Both the position numbers and the translations under genes were made by a program. Of a stretch of 64,000 nucleotides of DNA, positions 33,122 to 41,579 are shown piece after piece (the stretch's first letter is position 1; each line of letters opens with the position of its first letter). The notes beneath the pieces were generated by a model. The model made no database searches. It was not told the origin of the DNA and worked only from the letters and a program-made list of their open reading frames with translations. Source of the DNA: Streptantibioticus silvisoli (GTDB taxonomy: Bacteria; Actinomycetota; Actinomycetes; Streptomycetales; Streptomycetaceae); NCBI RefSeq assembly GCF_027947535.2, contig NZ_JAAGKO020000025.1:1-64000 (forward strand), written 5' to 3'.

Positions 33122-33499
33122 TCAGTACGCGGAGAAACCGTCGGCGGTCAGGGAGTGCCGCTCGTCTCCCCGCAGCGGCGGGTTGAACACGCTGACCAGC
33201 TCCATGTCGCCCTCGGGGGACGCGATGAGGAAGTGGGCGTCGTGCTCGTTGAGCGCGTACAGCACCCCGGGGCTGAGGTCGTAGCCGACGCTGCCGTCGG
33301 CCGCCTCGACCCGGCCGGTACCGCTGATGCAGTAGCAGGCCTCGAAGTGGTTGCGGTATTCCAGCCGGGACTTCGTCCCCGCCCGCACCACGGTGTGGCA
33401 GACGGCGAAGCCCATCTTGTCGGCCTCGACCAGGAGCCGGTGGCTCGGCCCGCTTCCCCACTCGACCGGTTCGACCTTTGACTTTTCACGAATGAACAT
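33122..33499 (-). CDS. ectoine synthase (EctC)-like cupin
   Basis: A 125-aa cupin with the EctC pattern throughout: NHFEACYCISGTGRVE, LSPGVLYALNEHDAHF and MELVSVFNPPL. Length and order match EctC, which closes the tetrahydropyrimidine ring of ectoine. No ectA or ectB lies nearby, and it is flanked by an acyl dehydrogenase and an ACP. It is therefore probably a ring-closing cyclodehydratase of the secondary metabolite. The ATG has AGGAG 6 nt upstream. Confidence 0.85.
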   Translation of the reverse strand: MFIREKSKVEPVEWGSGPSHRLLVEADKMGFAVCHTVVRAGTKSRLEYRNHFEACYCISGTGRVEAADGSVGYDLSPGVLYALNEHDAHFLIASPEGDMELVSVFNPPLRGDERHSLTADGFSAY

Positions 33500-33538
33500 G
33501 TTCTTCTCCTGTGTGTGGTGGCGGTGGGACTCGGGGGC

Positions 33539-33799
33539 CTATTCCGCAGCGGGCAGGCCCTCGAAGCGGGTGACGACCTTTTCGATGGCGCCGACGGAAC
33601 GGAAGTCGTCCGGCGAGATCTCCAGGTCCGCGAACGGGATGTCGTAGCGGTCGCTCAGCCAGGCGATCAGCCGCAGCAGCTCCAGGCTGCTGATCACACC
33701 GTTCTCCAGCAGGTCGTACGACGAGTCCAGCTCCTCGACGGGGGTGCCGGGCAGGTACTCCGCGATGATGTGCGCGGTGATGTCGTGTTTGACAGTCAT
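33539..33799 (-). CDS. peptidyl/acyl carrier protein (ACP4)
   Basis: An 86-aa discrete carrier. The phosphopantetheine site is LLENGVISSLELLRL with Ser38; the position before it is Ser, commonly Asp. It overlaps the A-domain gene by ATGA, so it is probably charged by that enzyme. The 39-nt gap to the cupin gene contains a ribosome site. Confidence 0.86.
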   Translation of the reverse strand: MTVKHDITAHIIAEYLPGTPVEELDSSYDLLENGVISSLELLRLIAWLSDRYDIPFADLEISPDDFRSVGAIEKVVTRFEGLPAAE

Positions 33800-35244
33800 G
33801 CGAGTCTCTCCAGGAGGAGGCGGCGGCTCACCTTGCCGGTGGGCCCGATCGGCAATGCGTCGGTCACCAGGTGGAAGGCGGCCGGGATGGCCGCCCGGTT
33901 GACCTTGGCGGCGCAGTAGCTGCGCAGCTGCAGTCCGGTCACCGTCTCGTCGTGACGCCTGACGAAGGCGTGCAGCAGGCGGCCGGCGGCCGGATCGGGC
34001 ACGGCGACCACGGCGGCCTCGGCGACGTTCTCGTGGCTGTTGAGGACCCGTTCGACCTCCTCCAGGTTGATCCGCACCCCGCGGACCTTGACCTGGGAGT
34101 CCGTGCGGCCGACGAGGGCGAGCCCGCCGTCCGCGGACCGGGTCACCACGTCACCGGTGCGGTACCAGGCGCGGCCGTCGCGGACGGGGAAGCGGTCCTT
34201 CGCGGCGTCGCCCAGGTAACCGGTGGTCTGGAAGGGGGTGCGGACCAGGAGTTCACCGGTACCGGCCCCGCTCAGCACCTCGCCGTCGACCAGGACCTCG
34301 ACCTGCACGCCCGGCAGCGGACCGCCGAGCGGCAGCACGTCGAGTGCGGCGGCCTCCTCGGCGGTGAAGGTGTGAAGCATGCTGTCGTTGGTCTCCGTGC
34401 AGCCGTACACGTTGTGGAACCGCGCCCGGGGGAAGAGCCGCGACAGCCCGGACCGGACCGAGCGGTGGACGTGGTCGCCGGTCAGCAGGACGTCGCGGAC
34501 GCTCGGGAAGTCCTGCGGCACGCCGGCCTCGGTCAGCAGCCGGAAGAACATCGGCACCGCCTGCACGATCTCCGGGCGGGCCGTCTCCAGCAGGTCGATC
34601 AGGTACTTCGGGTCGACGCTGCGGTCCTGTTCGACCGGGACGACGCATCCGCCGTGCCGCAGCGTCGCCCAGATGTCGAGCAGGCACAGGTCGAAGTTGA
34701 GGGGGGCGAAGTTCAGCACCCGGGTTCCGGCACCGAGCGAGAAGGCGGTGCCGGCCCACGCGGTGAAGGCGTCGACGGCGTCGCCGCTGAGCGGGACGAG
34801 CTTGGGCGTGCCGGTCGATCCGGAGGTGGTGAGCAGCAGGCTGGTGCCCTCCGGCACCGGCGGGAGCGACTCGTCGGGCTGCGCGACCGGCCGGTGGGTC
34901 AGCGCGTCGTCCGCGACACCGAGCACGGCCTGGCACCCGGACCGGGCGACGAGGTCGGCCAGCAGGTCCCGGCCCAGCTCGGTGGAGGCCAGCAGCAGCG
35001 GGCGGCCGGCCCGCATGCAGGCCAGCACGGTCGCCAGCGCCACGGCCGACTTCGCCGCCTGGAGCGCGAGCGGGCGGCCGGCGTCGGGGTAGCGGGCGTC
35101 GAGTTCCGCGCCGACCCGTTCGCACTCCTCGACCAGTTCCGCGTAGCTGACGGCCTGGTCCTGGGCACCGGAGCACAGGAGCGCCGGGGCTTCCGGGCGC
35201 TGCCGCGCGAGGGTGATGACGTCTCCTGCCAACGATCTGGACAT
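33796..35244 (-). CDS. free-standing amino acid adenylation enzyme for ACP4
   Basis: A 482-aa A domain. A3 is LLLTTSGSTGTPKLVPLSG (about 139-157), A4 is FDLCLLDIWATL, A5 is NVYGCTETNDS, A7 is YRTGD, A8 is RTDSQVKVRGVRINLEEVE, and A10 is PIGPTGKVSRR. The YGCTETNDS form recalls stand-alone prolyl-carrier ligases of pyrrole pathways. The chosen ATG has GGGGAG only 2 nt upstream; an ATG 7 codons earlier lacks any ribosome site. It is first gene of the operon that also holds ACP4, the cupin, ACAD-4 and the transglutaminase-like protein. Confidence 0.86.
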   Translation of the reverse strand: MSRSLAGDVITLARQRPEAPALLCSGAQDQAVSYAELVEECERVGAELDARYPDAGRPLALQAAKSAVALATVLACMRAGRPLLLASTELGRDLLADLVARSGCQAVLGVADDALTHRPVAQPDESLPPVPEGTSLLLTTSGSTGTPKLVPLSGDAVDAFTAWAGTAFSLGAGTRVLNFAPLNFDLCLLDIWATLRHGGCVVPVEQDRSVDPKYLIDLLETARPEIVQAVPMFFRLLTEAGVPQDFPSVRDVLLTGDHVHRSVRSGLSRLFPRARFHNVYGCTETNDSMLHTFTAEEAAALDVLPLGGPLPGVQVEVLVDGEVLSGAGTGELLVRTPFQTTGYLGDAAKDRFPVRDGRAWYRTGDVVTRSADGGLALVGRTDSQVKVRGVRINLEEVERVLNSHENVAEAAVVAVPDPAAGRLLHAFVRRHDETVTGLQLRSYCAAKVNRAAIPAAFHLVTDALPIGPTGKVSRRLLLERLA

Positions 35245-35894
35245 AACTCCCCGTTGATCGGGCATCGAAGGGCCGTTTTTCCGTGCCCTTCGTGCCGTGT
35301 CCTTCGACCGGATGAACCGTCAGGGACAGTTTGTTCGATCGACTTCCTGTTCGGCTTCGGACCAGCGGCGGGGTTCACAACCCGTTCTTTGGACCGGTAT
35401 CCCGCGGCGCCATCGTGTGTTTGTATGCACCCCCGGGCAGTAAACGGGCCGTTCGGCACGGGATATGCGCCGGGCGTCACCCGGAACCGATTCCGGTGAT
35501 AACGTCATTTCCGGCCGACGACGACCTCGTCCCGCCGGAGCACGTCCGGGCCCCATCGGGCCACGATGCTGAGCCTGTTGGAGCCGGCCGCGGCCGGCAC
35601 GAACGCGTAGCGCCCCCGCCGGACCACCGGGCCGGAATGCGGCCCGGCGCCGGCGGTACCGGGAGGCGGATACGGGAGGAATGCGGAGCGGTCCGTCCCA
35701 GGTCGTCTTCGGCGGATCAGGGTGGATCAGCAACTGGCGTCCGGTGCGGGATGCCTCCTGGCCGAAGGCCGGGGAGCAAGGCGCCGGAGGCGGCAGTTGG
35801 GGAAGTCCCACCAGTCGGTTCCACCGGGGCGTTTCGGCAACGCCGCGATGTGCTGTGCCGCACGTCGCGAGCCGGCCGAAATCCTCAGGATGCG
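35245..35894. other. intergenic region, promoter of A-domain operon
   Basis: A 650-bp gap. Near 35316-35345 is AAACTGTCCCTGACGG (minus strand), similar to the CTGTC boxes of other cluster promoters. Sequence from 35335 to 35510 is less GC-rich and likely regulatory. Open frames in 35510-35894 are Arg/Pro-rich and not convincing. Confidence 0.4.
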
Positions 35895-36590
35895 CTAGGC
35901 CGAGTCCCCCCGCCAGCCGGCGGGAACGCCCTGGTCCCACGCGCAGACGATGGCCTGCGCGCGGCTTCGGACCCCCAGTTTGCGCAGCAGGTTGGACACG
36001 TGGAACTTCACGGTCTTCTCGCTGAGCACCAGGGCGAGGGCGACCTCGTGGTTGGACATGCCGGCCGCGATCAGGTCGAAGATCTCCTGTTCGCGCGAGG
36101 TCAGCGACGACGGCTGCGCCGCGCCGGCCCGCGCCGGAATGCGCCGTACCAGCAGGTCCACCAGCCGGCGGGCCAGTGGCGGAGGCAGGACCGCGTGGCC
36201 GGCCGAGGCGGCCCGCACCGCGCTGACGATCTCGCTCAGCGCCGCGTTGTGCAGCACGAGGCCGTCGGCCCCGGCCCACAGGTACTCCAGGGCCGAGTCG
36301 TCGACCGCCCGGTCGATGAGGATGACCACCGCGATCCGCCGGGCGGCGTGGTCACGGATTCTGCGCAGGATCTCGATGGTCTCCCAGCCGGGATCGGAGT
36401 CGTCGATGAGGACGACCTGCGGCGCCTGCGCGTCCAGGATGTGCAGCAGCTGGGACCTGGAGTCAGCGGCGCCGGCGGACTCCAGATCGGGGTCCTCGGC
36501 CAGCACGGTGTGCAGCGCCTTGACGAGCAGGGGCCGGCTGGCGAGCACCGCGACTTTCGTCACCGGGCCTGCCGGATCAGTTGTGGGCAT
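35895..36590 (-). CDS. NarL/FixJ-type response regulator, atypical receiver
   Basis: A 231-aa two-domain regulator. The receiver (about 10-125) has VVLIDDSDPG near the phospho-Asp site. The N-terminal acidic pair is absent (VAVLASRPLL), and the conserved Lys segment reads LVLHNAA, so normal phosphorylation is doubtful. The C-terminal LuxR helix-turn-helix is LTSREQEIFDLIAAGMSNHE (about 165-184) followed by LSEKTVKFHVSNLLRKLGV. The ATG with GAGGTCAAG upstream is chosen; an ATG six codons earlier is possible. No sensor kinase gene is adjacent. It may sense a small ligand instead. Confidence 0.83.
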   Translation of the reverse strand: MPTTDPAGPVTKVAVLASRPLLVKALHTVLAEDPDLESAGAADSRSQLLHILDAQAPQVVLIDDSDPGWETIEILRRIRDHAARRIAVVILIDRAVDDSALEYLWAGADGLVLHNAALSEIVSAVRAASAGHAVLPPPLARRLVDLLVRRIPARAGAAQPSSLTSREQEIFDLIAAGMSNHEVALALVLSEKTVKFHVSNLLRKLGVRSRAQAIVCAWDQGVPAGWRGDSA

Positions 36591-37375
36591 CTTGACCTCA
36601 ACCTCCATACTTCCGGGAAAGGAGCCGGGGTGATGGATGCGTCGGCTGGTGGACAGGCCGGTCCCGGTGCCCGCGGCGTCCACCCCGCGCACCGGATTCC
36701 TTCCACCGCAATCAACAGCCCCCGCCGAGCGTTTCGGGCCCCGGGAGGTCGCCGCGGTCCGGCGGGATCCGCGGTTCGCAGGGCCCGTCCATCACGTTGT
36801 GGACCCCGCCTTCCGAGAGGGCGCCGGTGACGCCTGTGCCCTCATCCGTGCGGATGGGCGCCACCGACGGATGGTGCGCGCTGCCGCGAAGGTGTCCGGA
36901 TGTCCGCCGATCCGGCCGGCACGCCTTCCCGGTCCGCCCGCGGGGTACGCAGTCCGCGACCCCGTACCCCGCGGGCGGAAGCTGTCACGGGATGGCCGTA
37001 CGCGCCGTCGCACGGCGGCCGTGGGCGTGCCGGTGGTCGTACGCCCGGCGCTGGCCGGCCGCTACGACGCGCTGGGCGCCGGCACGGCGGGCGTCGCCGC
37101 GGCGCGTTCGCGGACCGGGCCGGGAAGAAGGAAGGGGACGGGCACGCCGGGCGGAGCCGTGCCGGTGCGCGGCACCGGTACTGGTACCGCCCGCGGCGGT
37201 CCGGCGCCCGTCACCTCGGTGGTGACGGCCGCAGGCGACAGTCCGGCCGGAGCCGGCCGGCGCGGCCTTGGCACGGCCGGGTGCGTGGACCCGGCCCGGG
37301 GCCGACGGCCCCTGGGTGGTGCGGTGTTGCACGAGCTTGCCCCCGTTCCCTCTTGCGAACCCGGCGAGCCGGGCG
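36591..37375. other. intergenic region, no gene seen
   Basis: A 785-bp gap between the TrpB-like stop and the response regulator start. Frames on both strands are Arg/Gly/Pro-rich without domain similarity. It should contain the response regulator promoter. Confidence 0.45.
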
Positions 37376-38740
37376 TTACTCGTTGCCCGTCTTCGGGATG
37401 CTCGCCATGCCCTTCTCCAGGGCCTCGGGGTCGATGCTGTCGTCGGCGAGGGTTCCGCCGAGGTAGCGCTCGTAGGCGCTCAGGTCGAAGTTGCCGTGAC
37501 CGGACAGGCCGAACAGGATGGTCTTGCCGACGCCCTCCTCCCGGCACCGGATCGCCTCGTCGATCGCACCGCGGATGGCGTGGGTCGACTCCGGGGCGGG
37601 CACGATGCCCTCGGTCCGGGCGAACATCACACCGGCCTCGAAGCAGTCCTTCTGGCGCAGCGCCACCGCCTCCATCAGCCCCTCCTCCACGACCCGGCTG
37701 ATCAGCGGGGCGATGTTGTGGGCGCGCAGACCGCCGGCGTGCACGGCCGGGGGCACGAACTGGTGCCCGAGGGTGTGGGTGCGGGTCAGCGAGGTGAGGC
37801 CGACGGTGTCGGAGTAGTCGTAGGCGATCCGGCCGCGCGTCAGGCTCGGGCAGGCGGCCGGCTCGGCCGCGATCAGCCGGACGTTGGGACCGCCGTTGAG
37901 CTGGGCGCGCAGGAACGGGAACGCGAGGCCGGCCAGGTTGCTGCCGCCGCCGGCGCAGCCGACCACGATGTCCGGGTAGTCGCCGGCCATGTCCATCTGC
38001 GTGATGGCCTCCTGGCCGATCACGGTCTGGTGGGCGCACACGTGGTTGAGGGCGCTGCCGCGGGTGTAGCCCCAGCGGGGGTCGGAGAACGCGGTCTGAA
38101 GCGCCTCCGACTTGGCGATGCCGAGGCTGCCGGGGTGGTCCGGGAACTCCTTGAGGATCGCGCGCCCGGCCTCCGTCTCCGCGCTCGGGCTCGGCGTGCA
38201 CACCGCGCCGAAGGTCTCCATCAGGGCGCGGCGGTACGGCTTCTGCTGGAAGCTGACGTTGACCATGAACACCTTGGCGTCCATGCCGAACAGCGCGGCG
38301 GCGAACGCGATGGCGCTGCCCCACTGGCCGGCGCCCGTCTCGGCGATCAGACCGGTGCGGCCCGCCAGCTTGTTGTAGTACGCCTGCGGGATCGCGGTGT
38401 TCGGCTTGAAACTGCCGGTCGGCGCGACGCCCTCGTACTTGTAGTAGATCTTGGCCGGGGTGTCCAGGGCCTGTTCCAGGCCGCGGGCCCGCGCCAGGGG
38501 GGAGGGCCGCCACCGCGCGTAGAACTGCCGCACGACGTCCGGGATCTCGAACTCCGGCTCCCGGCTCATCTCCTGGTCGGCCAGCGCCTCGGGCATCGTG
38601 CGGGCCATCTCGTCGCGCGTGACCGGCTTGCCGGTAGCCGGGCTCAACACCGGCGCCACGTAGTCGAGATCGGCGGCGATGTTGTACCAGGTCTCTGGGA
38701 TGTCCTTGGCACTGAGCTCGAACCGTACCGGCTCTATCAT
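37376..38740 (-). CDS. TrpB2-like PLP enzyme
   Basis: A 454-aa fold-type II PLP enzyme of the TrpB2 branch (stand-alone tryptophan synthase beta-like; length and the N-terminal WYNIAADL fit). The PLP lysine is Lys112 in PTGSFKPNTA, where the family usually has His before Lys (GSHK); here it is Phe111. ETGAGQWGSA (about 139) and the phosphate loop GCAGGGSNLAG (about 252) are intact. It could make a beta-substituted amino acid for the cluster or be an extra tryptophan synthase. The ATG with AAAGG is preferred over an in-frame ATG six codons upstream. Confidence 0.86.
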   Translation of the reverse strand: MIEPVRFELSAKDIPETWYNIAADLDYVAPVLSPATGKPVTRDEMARTMPEALADQEMSREPEFEIPDVVRQFYARWRPSPLARARGLEQALDTPAKIYYKYEGVAPTGSFKPNTAIPQAYYNKLAGRTGLIAETGAGQWGSAIAFAAALFGMDAKVFMVNVSFQQKPYRRALMETFGAVCTPSPSAETEAGRAILKEFPDHPGSLGIAKSEALQTAFSDPRWGYTRGSALNHVCAHQTVIGQEAITQMDMAGDYPDIVVGCAGGGSNLAGLAFPFLRAQLNGGPNVRLIAAEPAACPSLTRGRIAYDYSDTVGLTSLTRTHTLGHQFVPPAVHAGGLRAHNIAPLISRVVEEGLMEAVALRQKDCFEAGVMFARTEGIVPAPESTHAIRGAIDEAIRCREEGVGKTILFGLSGHGNFDLSAYERYLGGTLADDSIDPEALEKGMASIPKTGNE

Positions 38741-39509
38741 GGCTGCCTTTCTGCGCATTGACGTTGTGTCGGCTGCCCCGACAGACGGGCCGCCCTTCAG
38801 CCACAGCATTCTGGCCACGGGTACGGCCGGTGGATATCGCGCGTCCCCCGGTCATAGGGAAAGTAGTGGAATTCCGCCTGGGTGACGGATGATCAGTCCC
38901 GTGGACCGGCGCTCCGGCCGGGAAGGTGGTACAAGCCATCGATCCGGTGTCCGGACCACCGCCCCGCCTTCGAACGGACGGCGCGGGAAGGCTTTTCGGG
39001 GCGCCGCGAACCTACCCGCGAACCCCCTTCCGGGATACCGATCCCCCAGGTGGGAACGCCTTTCCGGCGCGCCGGCCCGCCCGTACGGGAAAGCCTTTCG
39101 CGCTCCGGTGCCGATGCGGACCGCCGTTCGCGCCGCACGGCCCGCCACGCCGCGCCGGCCGTTCGTTCGGGCCTCCGCGTCCGCAACGGGTCCGGAAATC
39201 GGCGTCCATTTCCCCTGGAGAAGACTGGTAGTTACACCAACCCTTCGTCGGGCACGTACGCGGTTTCCGGGTCCGGGTGCGAGCCTGAGCCGGCGGCCGG
39301 GCGGGGCCGGCCGCCGGGCCGGTGCCGCCGGCACCGATCACGGGAGTGATCCCCGGTCGGCGCGCGGCCGGGACCGTTGTCGCGCCCGGGGGCAGGCGCG
39401 ACGGTCTCGGGAAGTCCTCTCCCGTGCGGCACGCAGGGCAGCACGGCGGCCGGATCACAGCGCCGCCGATCGGCCCGTGTCCACCAACCGGATCAGGAGA
39501 TTGGCTCAC
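38741..39509. promoter_or_regulatory. divergent region TrpB-like / GNAT with three palindromes
   Basis: A 769-bp divergent gap with no credible gene. It holds three related palindrome-like boxes (38985-39102, listed separately). GAAAAC and TTACACCAACC-type AT-richer tracts near 39220-39245 may belong to the GNAT promoter. Confidence 0.45.
38985..39102. repeat. three GGGAAnGCCTTTCsG boxes
   Basis: Boxes are GGGAAGGCTTTTCGGGG (38985-39001), GGGAACGCCTTTCCGG (39052-39067) and GGGAAAGCCTTTCGCG (39087-39102). Each is an imperfect inverted repeat around GC. They look like operator sites for an unknown dimeric regulator. Confidence 0.55.
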
Positions 39510-39998
39510 ATGATTCGTCCAGTGATCGCCGAAGACCTCGCACTGCTCCACACGCTGATGCTCGGGATGGCCGAGTACGAGAAGGCCACGGAGCAGGTCT
39601 GCACCGACAAGGAGGAACTGCGCGACGCGCTGTTCGGGCCCGCGCCGGTGGCCTTCGCCCACTTCGCCGTCGACGACGAGACCGGTCAGGTGATCGGCTA
39701 CACCCTGTGGTCGCTCGTCTACAGCTCCTGGCGCGGCACCGCCATCCACATCGACGACATCCATGTCAAGCCCGAGTGGGCGGGACGCGGTTACGACACC
39801 GCCCTGATGAGCGAACTGGCCGGCCTGGCTGTCGAACGCGGCTACCGCCACATGCAGTGGTGGGCGACGGACGGCAACAAGCCGGCCATCGAATTCTACG
39901 ACTCCCTCGGCGCCGAACGCCCGTCCGTGCGCGGCCACGACCTCATCATCCTGCGCCTCACCGGCAAGCCGCTGACCGACCTCGGCAGCAAGGGCTGA
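39510..39998 (+). CDS. GNAT acetyltransferase (spermidine acetyltransferase-like)
   Basis: A 162-aa GNAT of the SSAT type. It has MIRPVIAEDLALL at the start, IDDIHVKPEWAGRGYDTALM (acetyl-CoA loop, about 89-108), WATDGNKPAIEFYDSLGAE and RGHDLIILRLTG. The usual RGxGxG reads GRGYDT. It probably acetylates an amine or aminoacyl compound. It may protect against or tailor the product, or be unrelated. The ATG has AGGAG 10 nt upstream. Confidence 0.82.
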   Translation: MIRPVIAEDLALLHTLMLGMAEYEKATEQVCTDKEELRDALFGPAPVAFAHFAVDDETGQVIGYTLWSLVYSSWRGTAIHIDDIHVKPEWAGRGYDTALMSELAGLAVERGYRHMQWWATDGNKPAIEFYDSLGAERPSVRGHDLIILRLTGKPLTDLGSKG

Positions 39999-40806
39999 TC
40001 CCACCGGGAGGGTGAGCCCGCGGGGGTGAGCCCGCCGGGGGCCGCGGGCGTCACGGGCGGCGCGGCACCGCGGGCGTCACGGCGGCGCGGACATCGCGGC
40101 CCTGAGGGCGGCGCGGCGACCGGCCCCTCCCCCGCCGCCGTGCCGGCCGGCGCCCCGCCTGACGACGGGTGCGCCGGCTGCGGTGACCGTACGAACCCTG
40201 CGACCGGACGACGCCGGCCGCGTCGGGGGCCGGTGCCGCATCACCGCTGAACGGCCTTACCGGCCAACGGAGTTGAGGACGCCGTCCCCGGTGCGACATC
40301 CTTGCGCGACGAGCACCCGGCTCCCGCTCGCATGCGCGACGGTGCGAGCGGATCGGGGGCTCGGGGCGACCGGCGGATTGCCTTCGTGCTGTTTGTGTGG
40401 AGGAACCGGGGGAAGCAGTCGCCCTGCCACCGCCGGGTGCGAGCCTTGCCTCGCGGGCCTGACGGGGGCGCCCGTCGGAAGTCCGACGGGCGCGGTTGGT
40501 GATGGTTGGTCAGGTGAGCTGTGGGGGTGAGGAGTTGATCGGAATGCACCGGACGCGGTTGGTCGCGGGCACGACGGTTCCGGGCGGAGAACGCCCCGGC
40601 TCCCCCCGCCCCGCCGGGGATCCGGCGGGCGCGGCACCGCGCCCCCCGCACCGGCCGCCGTCCTTCCGTCACAGGCCGCGCCCCGCGCTCCGACGCCGGG
40701 CGCCCACCGAGCGGTGACCGGGGGCCACCCTCGGCGGACCGGACCCGTGAACCCCGCTGTCGTGCTTGTCACGCAGCTGTTCCACTTAACCCAACCAGGA
40801 GTGACC
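39999..40806. other. intergenic region, no gene seen
   Basis: An 808-bp gap. It contains a strong hairpin at 40468-40493. Upstream of it (about 40370-40460) the run GGAGGAACCGGGGGAAGC has an RNA-leader look, but no downstream gene within 300 bp supports a riboswitch. The other frames are not convincing. Confidence 0.4.
40468..40493 (+). terminator. 12-bp perfect hairpin
   Basis: GCGCCCGTCGGA and TCCGACGGGCGC form a perfect 12-bp stem with a 2-nt loop, followed by GGTTGGTGATGGTTGG. It has the form of an actinomycete terminator. Confidence 0.6.
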
Positions 40807-41241
40807 ATGCACGTTTCCGAGGACGAACTGACCAGCACCCTGTCCGAGCAGCTCGCGGACGGTCCGCTGACCAGCGCGGTCTACGCCCGAATCAACGCCT
40901 CCGAGGGCATAGCCCGCATGATGGCCCCGCTGGGCAACCTCCTGATCGCCCGCCCCGCCGCGACGGCCAAGGCGCACAAGATCACCGAGGAGACCCACGT
41001 TCCGATGGCGGCGGGCATGGTCCTCGGCCTGACGGCCACCGCGCTGCACATCTGGTCGGCCGACGCGGCGCTGGGCCACGTCAACGACCACCTCGGCTCC
41101 GTTCCCCGCGAGCAGATCTCCAGCCTGGAGGCCGGGACGGGCGGCGGCTGGGAGCCGTTGACGATCCGCCTCGCCGACGGCCACAAGATCGACATCCAGG
41201 CCCGCGGCACGGTCCAGGACTTCGTCAAGTCCTTCGGCTAG
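40807..41241 (+). CDS. conserved small cytosolic protein, unknown function
   Basis: A 144-aa protein starting MHVSEDELTSTLSEQL. The region MAAGMVLGLTATALHIWSAD (about 78-97) begins a beta-rich half with LTIRLADGHKIDIQARG, reminiscent of PH-like or YokE-like domains that present a hydrophobic sheet. No catalytic motif is seen. The ATG has AGGAG 6 nt upstream. A very strong terminator hairpin starts 29 nt after the stop, so it is monocistronic. Confidence 0.75.
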   Translation: MHVSEDELTSTLSEQLADGPLTSAVYARINASEGIARMMAPLGNLLIARPAATAKAHKITEETHVPMAAGMVLGLTATALHIWSADAALGHVNDHLGSVPREQISSLEAGTGGGWEPLTIRLADGHKIDIQARGTVQDFVKSFG

Positions 41242-41579
41242 AAAGCCCACGGCGCGCAGCGCCGACCACCCCGGGGACGGTTCCCGCGGCGAACGGCCCG
41301 TACGGCCGTTCGCCGCGGGGCCGTCCCCGGACCGTTTCGACCCCTTCGACCGGAGCGGGCGCGCCGAGTGTCCGTGTCCGGCGCGGCGGGCGTCGTGGGC
41401 CAGGCCGACGTTGCGGGCCAGGCGGACGTCATAGGCCCGGCGGACGTCATGAGCCCGACGGGTCGGCCCGGTCGTCCCGGGATCGTGCCACCGGCCCGGC
41501 CCGGGGCTGTCCGTCTCCCGGCGGGACCGGGGAACGGACAGCCCCGGGCGTACTGCCCGTGACGGGACCGGGGCCGGGG
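41242..41579. other. convergent gap with terminator
   Basis: A 338-bp gap between convergent genes, containing the long hairpin below and a GACGT/GGC-rich tail (41380-41450) with short repeats of CAGGCGGACGT type. No gene is present. Confidence 0.5.
41271..41330 (+). terminator. 27-bp stem hairpin terminator
   Basis: The left arm at 41271-41298 (begins CCGGGGACGG) pairs with 41304-41330 (ends CCGTCCCCGG) almost perfectly, with a 5-nt loop and one bulge. It lies 29 nt after the stop of the 144-aa protein gene and also faces the convergent PEBP gene. Confidence 0.8.

Noticed and set aside
31942..35244. Direct assignment as a pyrrole-2-carboxyl (prolyl) cassette
   Set aside because: A domain, carrier and ACAD are present, but the ACAD and carrier motifs do not let me tell proline from other substrates, so only the resemblance is recorded.
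40370..40470. GGAGGAACCGGGGGAAGC segment resembling an RNA leader, perhaps ydaO-like
   Set aside because: Conserved flanking parts of a known riboswitch could not be identified and no suitable downstream gene is adjacent; a covariance-model search (Rfam) would decide.
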